From Lachnospiraceae bacterium UBA3287 (GTDB taxonomy: Bacteria; Bacillota; Clostridia; Lachnospirales; Lachnospiraceae), in assembly GCA_002362155.1 (NCBI GenBank), contig DETN01000120.1:1-14764 (forward strand): a stretch of DNA of 14,764 nucleotides. Reading direction: 5' to 3'. The translations under genes and the position numbers were made by a program. The notes under the pieces were generated by a model that saw nothing but the letters and a program-made list of their open reading frames with translations, did no database searches and was not told the origin of the DNA. Below are positions 1 through 5,894 of this stretch, piece by piece (position 1 is the first letter of the stretch; each line of letters starts with the position of its first letter).

Positions 1-87
1 CGTCGCCGCAGGGAAGATGTTTTTTTGTCGGTGGGAAAAGGGCAGATATCTGTCGCATGAAAAAGGGCCCCTGATCCTGAATATCGT

Positions 88-112
88 AATAAAAAGGCCC
101 CTTCCGGGGCCT
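88..112 (-). terminator. Hairpin with T-rich tail reading on the minus strand
   Basis: AGGCCCC (95-101) and GGGGCCT (106-112) form a perfect 7-bp stem. Read on the minus strand the loop is GGAA, a stable GNRA-type tetraloop, and it is followed by TTTTATT. This fits an intrinsic terminator for leftward transcription. There is no such T-run on the + strand. No minus-strand gene that it would serve is visible to its right, so it may be a fallback terminator or simply a structural element. Confidence 0.4.
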
Positions 113-157
113 GTGGATTACGTCGCTCTGGAAAGAGGCGACAGAACGGCGACAAAA

Positions 158-189
158 TCAGTTTTCCCCGCAGATACAGGGAAAACTGA
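158..189. repeat. Perfect 11-bp inverted repeat
   Basis: TCAGTTTTCCC at 158-168 is mirrored by GGGAAAACTGA at 179-189 with a 10-base loop. No T-run follows on either side, so it does not look like a terminator. It may be an operator or a structured leader for the gene at 358. Confidence 0.5.
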
Positions 190-199
190 ATATCAGAAA

Positions 200-216
200 G
201 ACAGAATTATTCTGTC
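200..216. promoter_or_regulatory. 17-bp palindrome, candidate operator
   Basis: GACAGAATTATTCTGTC is a perfect palindrome with 8-bp arms around a single central T. It sits about 140 bases upstream of the lipoprotein start. The half-site shares TCTGTCG with other copies at 49-55 and 289-295. A dimeric regulator site is plausible, but no cognate regulator can be named. Confidence 0.4.
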
Positions 217-357
217 GTAGGTTTATTAGTTCCCACCGGACAGATATTTCATATTCTTTTCTGAAAGTGTGTAAGATATGGCACAGATCTGTCGTCTTAT
301 AGAGTAAAGGAAGCGTAAAACAGGCAGCGGCACCTGCCGCGGAAAGGAGAGTATCAT

Positions 358-1212
358 ATGCGCAGGGGAAATAAGACAGCAGGGATCTGCCTTCTGCTGC
401 TGCTCTTTCTGGTCCCGGAAGCCATTTACGGGTGCGGGCAGAAGAAGGAGGTCCATCTGTTCCATGCCCGGATCCTGGAGATCAGGGAAGGGACCATGCT
501 GGTAGAGCCGGACCAGGGGTCGGAAGAAGCCAGAAGCTCCGATGCTTTTCTGGTGAATATAAAAGGAATGGCCCCGTCCCCGGAGCCGAAAGAGGGAGAC
601 TGGCTGGAGATCACTTACCGGGGCGGGATCCAGGAGACCTCTCCTGCAAGACTGGACCAGGTGGTCAGTATTGTGATCGCAGACAGAAGCTTTGCGCCTG
701 AAAAGGAATCCGGTCCGGATGAAGCCGGAGAGGACCGTAATCTGTGGGAAAATGGAAGAGAAAGGATATCTGTCGCAGGATCCCTTGGGGAAATTTCGGT
801 CGATGTCCCAAAGGGCTGGAAGGCAGAAGCTTACGGGGAAGGTCAGGAAGATATGACATACGGCCTGTACGGAATTGCTCTGGAGCCGGAAGACGCTGCC
901 TCTGGAAGGGTCTGGCTGGTCGTTACGGATTTCTTCGGGGTCTGCGGGACAGGGCTTGCAGCAGAGGAAATATCCCTGGCAGGTGGGAGAGCCGTAATGG
1001 GGACCTATGATGACCATAAGCACTGGGACTATATCACTTTCGGAGACGGCAGCCCCGCAGCACCGGCTCAGGTCATCGCCATGAATGAGGACTGTTCCTC
1101 CTGGGAAGAGAAGCACTGGGAAGAGATCATGTCCATCCTGGATACGGCAGTCTTCGATCTGTCCGCGGCAGAGGCCGGATCAGCCGGGAAGGAAAATCCG
1201 AAAGAAGAATAG
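358..1212 (+). CDS. Lipoprotein with DUF3221-like first domain and a second conserved domain
   Basis: The predicted 284-residue protein is probably a lipoprotein on the outer face of the membrane. It starts with MRRGNK, a Leu-rich segment (10-20) and a cysteine at 26 in the context IYGC, an imperfect lipobox. Residues about 31-110 resemble DUF3221/YobA-like beta domains (MLVEP near 47-51, then SPEPKEGDWLEITYRGGI). Residues about 137-268 form a second domain carrying DVPKGW, DFFGVCGTGL, GTYD and HWDYITF. I associate this pattern with uncharacterised clostridial lipoproteins, but I cannot name a function. The start is supported by AAAGGAGA at 340-347, about 10 bases upstream. The sigma factor begins 72 bases downstream with no terminator between, so the two are probably co-transcribed. 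It could be an accessory part of the sigma/serpin module, which is an inference from position only. Confidence 0.8.
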   Translation: MRRGNKTAGICLLLLLFLVPEAIYGCGQKKEVHLFHARILEIREGTMLVEPDQGSEEARSSDAFLVNIKGMAPSPEPKEGDWLEITYRGGIQETSPARLDQVVSIVIADRSFAPEKESGPDEAGEDRNLWENGRERISVAGSLGEISVDVPKGWKAEAYGEGQEDMTYGLYGIALEPEDAASGRVWLVVTDFFGVCGTGLAAEEISLAGGRAVMGTYDDHKHWDYITFGDGSPAAPAQVIAMNEDCSSWEEKHWEEIMSILDTAVFDLSAAEAGSAGKENPKEE

Positions 1213-1284
1213 AACTGCAGATGAACAACTTTGCGGTATGCCGGAGAGGCTGACATGTTACTATGGAAAGGGGAGGCAGTACAT

Positions 1285-1845
1285 ATGGAAGATACGGGAA
1301 TCATAGAGCTTTATTGGCAGAGAAACGAAAGGGCCATTCAGGAATCTTCCCTGAAGTACGGAGCCTACTGCCATACGATCGCATACAACATACTGGGAAA
1401 AGCGCCGGATGCGGAGGAGTGTGTCAACGATACCTGGATGCGGGCCTGGAATGCCATGCCCCCGAAAAGGCCTTCCATCCTGCAGACCTTTCTGGGGAAG
1501 ATCACCCGAAATCTGTCCTTTGACAGGTATAAGGCAGACCGCCGGAAAAAGCGGGGCGGCGGAGAGACGTCCCTGGTGCTGGACGAGCTTTCCGAGATCG
1601 TATCCGGGAAGGAGGACCCTGTGGACCGGGTCCTCAGAAAGGAACTCTCTGCCGAGATCGACCGCTTCCTGTCCTCGCTGCCGCAGGGGAAGCGGCAGCT
1701 TTTTATCCTCCGCTACTGGTATGTCTGCTCTGCGGCCGAGATCGCCCGGCAGACGGGCATGAGCGAAAACAATGTATCGGTGTCCCTCTCACGCATCCGG
1801 ACAGGGCTCCGGGAATATCTGAAAGAAAGGGGATATGAACTGTGA
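1285..1845 (+). CDS. Sigma-70 family (ECF-like) RNA polymerase sigma factor
   Basis: A 186-residue sigma factor that should direct RNA polymerase to a specific promoter set. Region 2 covers about residues 22-85, including DAEECVNDTWMRAWNAMPP and a basic stretch RYKADRRKKR. Region 4 covers about 126-182, with LPQGKRQLFILRYWY followed by a helix-turn-helix (SAAEIARQTGMSENNVSVSL). The length is usual for an ECF-type factor. I chose the ATG at 1285 because AAAGGGGAGG lies 8 bases before it and the family normally begins near MEDTGIIELYWQRNE. An upstream in-frame ATG at 1231 would add 18 residues unlike the family. The stop overlaps the GTG start of the serpin gene (GTGA at 1842-1845), the usual arrangement of a sigma factor and its anti-sigma partner. 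Target promoters cannot be inferred from this window. Confidence 0.93.
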   Translation: MEDTGIIELYWQRNERAIQESSLKYGAYCHTIAYNILGKAPDAEECVNDTWMRAWNAMPPKRPSILQTFLGKITRNLSFDRYKADRRKKRGGGETSLVLDELSEIVSGKEDPVDRVLRKELSAEIDRFLSSLPQGKRQLFILRYWYVCSAAEIARQTGMSENNVSVSLSRIRTGLREYLKERGYEL

Positions 1846-3407
1846 AAGGCGAAGATCTTTTTGAGGTCCTTTCGGATCTGGACGATAAAGAAATACTGGA
1901 GGCAAAGCAGGCCTCTTTCAGGAAAAAAGCCCGCATGCGGGCCATATGGAGCATGGCCGCGGCCTTCCTTGTGCTCTGCATCCTGGGAGCCCTGATCCTT
2001 CCAAGGCTCCCTTTCGGAAAGGGAGGAAAGGAAGAAAACGGGCAGGCCCGGGAAGAAGGAATGGAAGAGGAAGCAGCCGAAGAGATGCCTCCTGAAGAGG
2101 GGGAAGAAGCGGCGCCTGCCGAGGCTGAACCGGTTTCCGGGGACTTGGCGGAGGCTATTCCCTTAGACCTGATCCTGACCCAGGCCGCGTATCCACAGCC
2201 GGTTGCGGCGGATCTGACCCCGGAGCAGTACATGGAGAGCGATGCCTACGGAGAATGGTGGGAGAATCAGCGGAAGAAGACAGACGTTTCTTCCGGATAC
2301 GCCGCGTTCATGACAGCCTACGATCAGGAGATCATGGAAAAACTCCTCTCATCGGGGGAGGACAATACGGTATGCTCTCCCTTAAATACCTGTATCGCCC
2401 TGGCCATGCTTTCGGAAGTGACGGAGGGAGAGAGCAGGCAGCAGATCCTGGACGCCCTGCATGTAAGTGATATGGAAGAGCTGAGGAAAAAGACACGGGC
2501 CCTTTGGGAAGCAAACTATGCCGATACCCCTAATCTGAAAAGTCTTCTGGCCAACTCCCTGTGGCTGCGGGCAGGAGATGACTACGACATGGATACCCTG
2601 GGCAGGCTCTCGGACATTTATTTCGCATCGGCCTTTGGAGGAGACCCGGGATCCGAAGAGATGACCCATGCCCTGCAGGCATGGACAGATCAGAACACCG
2701 GCGGTCTTCTGAAGGAATATACCGAAGGGATGAAGCTTTCACCGGATACGGTCCTGGCCCTGGTATCCACCATTTATTATAAAGCAGCCTGGTACGATAC
2801 CTTCTGGGAAGGCGCCACAAGTCCCGGGACCTTCCACGGAGTAAAAGGGGATACGGAGGCAGAAATGATGCACCGGTCCGATGTCATGGGAATATACCGT
2901 ACGGACGCCTTTACCGGCATCAGTCTGGGCCTTATGGACAGCGGGGCCATGCATTTCTATCTGCCAGCTGAAGGAAAGGACGTAAATGCCCTCCTGACAG
3001 ATCCGGAGATCTGGAAGGTCCTCTCCCGCGGCGGGGAAGAGGGCTGGTCTTATCCGGAGGTGAATCTGACCCTGCCGAAATTCAAAGTCAGCGGAAAAAC
3101 GGATCTGATCCCTGTCCTTTCGGAGCTTGGAATCAGGGACGTTATGGATCCTTCCCTTTCGGATTTCAGCCCTCTTAAAAAGGATGCAGACGGACTTGCC
3201 CTGACCGCGGCAGAGCATGCGGCCATGGTGGAGATCGACGAAAACGGTGTCACCGGCGCCGCCTATACGGAACTGTCCGTAGAGGAGACGGCAGCCCTGG
3301 AACCGGAGGAAGTGATCGACCTTACCTTTGACAGGCCCTTCCTCTTTATGGTCACTGGCCGGGACGGATCTGTCCTGTTTTCGGGAGTCGTAAGGAATAT
3401 CGAATAA
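1842..3407 (+). CDS. Membrane-anchored serpin with anti-sigma-like N-terminus
   Basis: A 521-residue protein with three parts. Residues 1-33 (start MKGEDLFEVLSDLDDKEIL) resemble the short cytoplasmic N-termini of proteins encoded after this type of sigma factor in Clostridia. One transmembrane helix lies at about 34-53, preceded by RKKARMR, which predicts N-inside, C-outside. After an acidic linker (about 60-105), residues about 155-521 form a full-length serpin: NTVCSPLNTCIALAMLSEVT, STIYYKAAWYDTFWEG, NLTLPKFKVSG, ENGVTGAAYTEL (hinge) and DRPFLFMVTGRDGSVLFSGVV. Serpins trap serine or cysteine proteases by inserting their reactive loop. The GTG start overlaps the sigma stop and has an AAAGGGG site before it. 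I infer an anti-sigma role for the N-terminus from position and architecture; no zinc-finger anti-sigma motif is visible. The alternative is a simple membrane-tethered protease inhibitor. Confidence 0.9.
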   Translation: MKGEDLFEVLSDLDDKEILEAKQASFRKKARMRAIWSMAAAFLVLCILGALILPRLPFGKGGKEENGQAREEGMEEEAAEEMPPEEGEEAAPAEAEPVSGDLAEAIPLDLILTQAAYPQPVAADLTPEQYMESDAYGEWWENQRKKTDVSSGYAAFMTAYDQEIMEKLLSSGEDNTVCSPLNTCIALAMLSEVTEGESRQQILDALHVSDMEELRKKTRALWEANYADTPNLKSLLANSLWLRAGDDYDMDTLGRLSDIYFASAFGGDPGSEEMTHALQAWTDQNTGGLLKEYTEGMKLSPDTVLALVSTIYYKAAWYDTFWEGATSPGTFHGVKGDTEAEMMHRSDVMGIYRTDAFTGISLGLMDSGAMHFYLPAEGKDVNALLTDPEIWKVLSRGGEEGWSYPEVNLTLPKFKVSGKTDLIPVLSELGIRDVMDPSLSDFSPLKKDADGLALTAAEHAAMVEIDENGVTGAAYTELSVEETAALEPEEVIDLTFDRPFLFMVTGRDGSVLFSGVVRNIE

Positions 3408-3485
3408 AAACAGAAGAGGAAACGCTGCAGTCTGATCGGAAGGGATCTCATGATTTTTCTGACGGATGCATATACAGCGGCGGAC

Positions 3486-3535
3486 AGCTCCTCCCGGGCT
3501 GCAGGAAAGGACTGCAGCTCCGGGAGGAGCTTTTT
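3486..3535 (+). terminator. Strong intrinsic terminator after the serpin gene
   Basis: AGCTCCTCCCGG at 3486-3497 pairs perfectly with CCGGGAGGAGCT ending at about 3531. Inside that, GCTGCAG pairs with CTGCAGC across a short GAAAGGA loop, and TTTTT follows at 3531-3535. It closes the lipoprotein-sigma-serpin unit. The 78 bases between the serpin stop and this hairpin show no gene. Confidence 0.9.
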
Positions 3536-3562
3536 GACCTGCAGCACCCGGAATCATTTTTT

Positions 3563-3604
3563 ACAGTCATGTTTTGCATGTTCACAGCACTTTATACAGT
3601 GTTG
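3563..3604 (+). promoter_or_regulatory. Candidate LytTR-type direct repeats
   Basis: ACAGTCATG (3563-3571) and ACAGCACTT (3584-3592) start 21 bases apart, which is a 9-bp element plus a 12-base spacer. A third element, ACAGTGTTG (3596-3604), runs into the proposed -35. AgrA-type LytTR regulators are known to bind ACAGTTAAG-like 9-mers separated by 12 bases. The first copy matches that consensus at 7 of 9 positions, the second at only 4 of 9. The site lies upstream of a LytTR regulator gene, so autoregulation is plausible. Confidence 0.35.
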
Positions 3605-3631
3605 TTTCCTTTCCGACGGTAAGGCTATAAT
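3602..3631 (+). promoter_or_regulatory. Candidate sigma-A promoter for the LytTR/kinase genes
   Basis: A perfect TATAAT -10 lies at 3626-3631. The -35 is weak (TTGTTT at 3602-3607), with an 18-base spacer. A weak -35 with activator repeats just upstream is the expected layout for an activated promoter. The start site would be about 50 bases before the ATG at 3689. Confidence 0.55.
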
Positions 3632-3688
3632 AAGAGTGGCCGCTATATGTTATGGCTGCCGCGAAGTTAAAACGAAAAGGAAAAAGAT

Positions 3689-4411
3689 ATGATCAGGATA
3701 GCGGTTGCAGAGGATGACAGGGCCTTTCGGGATACATGCACGGGATATATCCGCAGATACTGCGCTGAAAAAAAGGTGGATGCCGGGGTCTTTGAATTTG
3801 AAGACGGCATGGACCTTCTGGAAGCCCAGGAAGAGAAGGGAAAATCTTTCGACATTTTCTTTCTGGACGTGCAGATGAAGCATCTGGACGGCTTTTATAC
3901 GGCCGGGAAGATCCGGGAAAAGGACGATCAGGCCGTCATTGTGTTCATTACGACCCTGGCCCAGTATGCGGTCCGGGGGTATGAAGTGGACGCCATGGAC
4001 TATCTGATCAAGCCTCTTTCCTATGAGCGCTTCTGCCCCCGTCTGGAAAAGGCCCTGCAGAGAGTGTCCCGCTTTCAGGAACAGTATATCTTTCTTCCCT
4101 TCGGGGACGGAAAGGAAAAAGTGGCGGCCAGTTCCATCCGCTATATAGATGTGGACCGGCATACCCTGCGGGTCCATACGAAAGACAGGATTTATGAACT
4201 GCGCCAGCCCATAGGAAAGATGGAAGAAGAGCTGGCCCCTTCTCATTTCCTGCGCTGCGACCAGTCGGTCCTTGTGAACCCCCGCTTCGTGCTGCGGGTG
4301 GGAAAGGATACGGTGGAGATCGGGGAAGACGAAAAGGACTGTGTCCTTCTTCCTGTCAGCAGGTCCAGAAAAAAGCAGTTCTTTCAGGATCTGGCAGACT
4401 TCATCGGCTGA
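3689..4411 (+). CDS. LytTR-family response regulator (AgrA/VirR type)
   Basis: A 240-residue cytoplasmic response regulator. Residues 1-120 are a receiver domain with acidic D9 and D10, a phospho-acceptor aspartate at D60 in FFLDVQM, T88 in FITT and K108 in LIKPL, so all the phosphorylation residues are present. Residues about 133-238 are a LytTR DNA-binding domain, with SIRYIDVDRHTLRVHT, FLRCDQSVLVNPRFV and the typical basic C-terminal part. The length is normal for the family. The ribosome site is modest (AGGAAA before the ATG at 3689). The histidine kinase gene follows after 37 bases with no terminator, so the two form a two-component pair. No AgrB or AgrD peptide genes are seen nearby, so the signal is unknown. 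Nearby targets could include the GH3 gene, but nothing in the sequence proves it. Confidence 0.93.
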   Translation: MIRIAVAEDDRAFRDTCTGYIRRYCAEKKVDAGVFEFEDGMDLLEAQEEKGKSFDIFFLDVQMKHLDGFYTAGKIREKDDQAVIVFITTLAQYAVRGYEVDAMDYLIKPLSYERFCPRLEKALQRVSRFQEQYIFLPFGDGKEKVAASSIRYIDVDRHTLRVHTKDRIYELRQPIGKMEEELAPSHFLRCDQSVLVNPRFVLRVGKDTVEIGEDEKDCVLLPVSRSRKKQFFQDLADFIG

Positions 4412-4448
4412 TCGGTAAGGAAGGTTATGTAAGAAAGGCAGGCTTACG

Positions 4449-5702
4449 ATGTATTTACTGGAACAGGCTGCGGCAGCCCTGGTCTTCACTTTTTTGCTGG
4501 AGCGCAGGGACAGACCACGGCTCCAATCTTTTCTGGCCGCTTTGCTGCTTCTGGCAGGCTGCTTTGCCATTGACGCGGCCTCTCAATATGCATATTCCGG
4601 CGGCGGACAGCTGGCGGAGGGCTTATGGTCTGCGGGACCTGTGGGGGCTGCTGTCATCAACATGGTGATCGTAGGGATCTTTATAGGGCTGATCGCCTTT
4701 ATTTACCGGGTCTCTCTCATGGAGGCTGTTTATGCCGAAATCTGTGCCTATCTGGCTGAGCATATGGCCTACTGTATCCGGATCCTGGCCAACTGGGCCG
4801 CTGGAAGGAATGTGGCGGACGGACCGGAGCATTTCTTCTACTGGGCCATACATATCCTGGTCTATCTGGCAGCGTGGTTTTTCTTTGCCAGAAAGATGAT
4901 CCACAAAGGGCACTATTTTGCGGCGCCTCTTCGGACGACAGTCCTGCTTTTCTATGCCCTGAGTATCATTATGGCGGTCAGCATCCTTGCCTCCACCTAT
5001 GATTTCGAGCCGCTGCACGCGGTCTATGCCCTTGCTTTTTCGGGCTTTGCCCTTTTCAGTCAGCTGGACAGGCAGAGGCAGCTGGCCGAACTGGAGGAGA
5101 GCGCTGTCCGGCAGCAGCTGATGATCGCCCAGAGAGAGCAGTATGAGCTCTACAGACAGAATGTCAGCACCGTGGACCGTAAATGCCACGACCTGCGCCA
5201 CCAGGCAGGCCATCTGCTAAAAAGCGCTGCAAGCGATGCCCAGAAGGAGGAGATCCGATCTCTCATGAAGGATATCATGATCTATGATTCCTTTATCCGG
5301 ACCGGCTGCAGGGACCTGGATACCATCCTGACCCAGAAGAATGAAGTCTGCAGGAGAAAGGACATAGAACTGACCTGCATTGTGGACGGAAAGCTGCTGT
5401 CCTTTATGGACGGGGCGGATCTTTTTGCTGTTTTCGACAGGGTCTTTGAAAAAGCCATAGGAGAAGCCGGCATTCTGCCAAAGGACCTGAGGCGGATCCG
5501 ATTTCATGTGGCGGAGAAGTTTTCTCTCATATCCGCAGCGGCAGAGTATCCATTGCCAGAAGGAAAAAAGAAGTATGATGATGCCGGTGACAGCCAGTTC
5601 CTGCGAAGCCTGGAGTTTACTCTTGAAAAATACGACGGCTTCGTACAGATCCGGGATCTGGACGGCAGCAGGTGCATCCGTATTACGCTGCAGGCTCCGT
5701 AA
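4449..5702 (+). CDS. AgrC-like GHKL sensor protein with degenerate ATP-binding domain
   Basis: A 417-residue membrane protein. The first 205 residues contain about six hydrophobic segments (near 5-17, 27-45, 66-86, 130-147, 162-182 and 188-204), as in AgrC-like sensors. A charged coiled-coil-like helix (205-240) leads to the dimerisation and phospho-acceptor region with KCHDLRHQ, where H247 is the likely phospho-acceptor. The C-terminal part aligns in order with a GHKL ATPase domain, but key motifs are changed: the usual NALDNA of the N-box reads RVFEKA at 331-336, and neither a DxGxG-type box nor a glycine-rich G2 box is visible before EKYDGFVQI. The reading frame stays intact and follows the family to its end, so this looks like divergence, not a frameshift. 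It may be a pseudokinase or phosphatase-biased sensor for the LytTR partner. Confidence 0.85.
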   Translation: MYLLEQAAAALVFTFLLERRDRPRLQSFLAALLLLAGCFAIDAASQYAYSGGGQLAEGLWSAGPVGAAVINMVIVGIFIGLIAFIYRVSLMEAVYAEICAYLAEHMAYCIRILANWAAGRNVADGPEHFFYWAIHILVYLAAWFFFARKMIHKGHYFAAPLRTTVLLFYALSIIMAVSILASTYDFEPLHAVYALAFSGFALFSQLDRQRQLAELEESAVRQQLMIAQREQYELYRQNVSTVDRKCHDLRHQAGHLLKSAASDAQKEEIRSLMKDIMIYDSFIRTGCRDLDTILTQKNEVCRRKDIELTCIVDGKLLSFMDGADLFAVFDRVFEKAIGEAGILPKDLRRIRFHVAEKFSLISAAAEYPLPEGKKKYDDAGDSQFLRSLEFTLEKYDGFVQIRDLDGSRCIRITLQAP

Positions 5703-5794
5703 GCCGGTATAAGGAGTGAAAAGTGTATGATACGGCAGCCGGACCGGATGAAAAATACCCGAAAAGTACCGATGGGGACATAAAAATGACAGAC

Positions 5795-5818
5795 GGGGGC
5801 AGAAATGCCCCCTTTTTT
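5795..5818 (+). terminator. Intrinsic terminator after the two-component genes
   Basis: GGGGGC (5795-5800) pairs with GCCCCC (5807-5812) around a six-base loop, and six T residues follow at 5813-5818. It separates the regulator pair from the GH3 gene. Confidence 0.88.
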
Positions 5819-5894
5819 ATGGTCTGTGATAGAAATGACTCATAGATAAGACCGGCGGGGCCGGCCCAAGCAGGAGTTATACTAGGAGGTACAA

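Larger units (their letters stand above)
27..241. repeat. Repeat-rich intergenic region upstream of the lipoprotein-sigma-serpin unit
   Basis: I see no convincing gene in the first 357 bases. The stretch holds several inverted repeats: CAGATATCTG at 43-52, a GC-rich hairpin at 95-112, an 11-bp hairpin at 158-189, a 17-bp palindrome at 200-216 and ACAGATCTGT at 283-292. A TCTGTCG motif recurs at 49, 211 and 289, and in the opposite orientation (CGACAGA) at 139. The edges carry a 9-bp inverted repeat, CGGTGGGAA at 29-37 against TTCCCACCG at 230-238. It could be a multi-site regulatory region or a decayed small structured element. No target-site duplication is visible at the edges, so a mobile origin is only a guess. 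Confidence 0.45.

Noticed and set aside
17..220. 67-codon open frame on the + strand near the window start
   Set aside because: It has no ribosome binding site, runs through the hairpins and palindromes, and the product resembles no protein family. It is better explained as non-coding regulatory sequence.
226..1116. Long minus-strand open frame opposite the lipoprotein gene
   Set aside because: It lacks a ribosome site and family features, and is Cys/Pro/Ser/Arg-rich like a shadow frame. The + strand gene has a lipobox, a ribosome site and recognisable domains.
1231..1284. Upstream start adding 18 residues to the sigma factor
   Set aside because: There is no ribosome site before 1231, while a good one precedes 1285, and the extra residues do not match the family start.
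5878..5883. TATACT as a -10 for the GH3 gene
   Set aside because: It abuts the ribosome binding site, so transcription would start inside or after it. I could not find a convincing GH3 promoter in 5819-5894.
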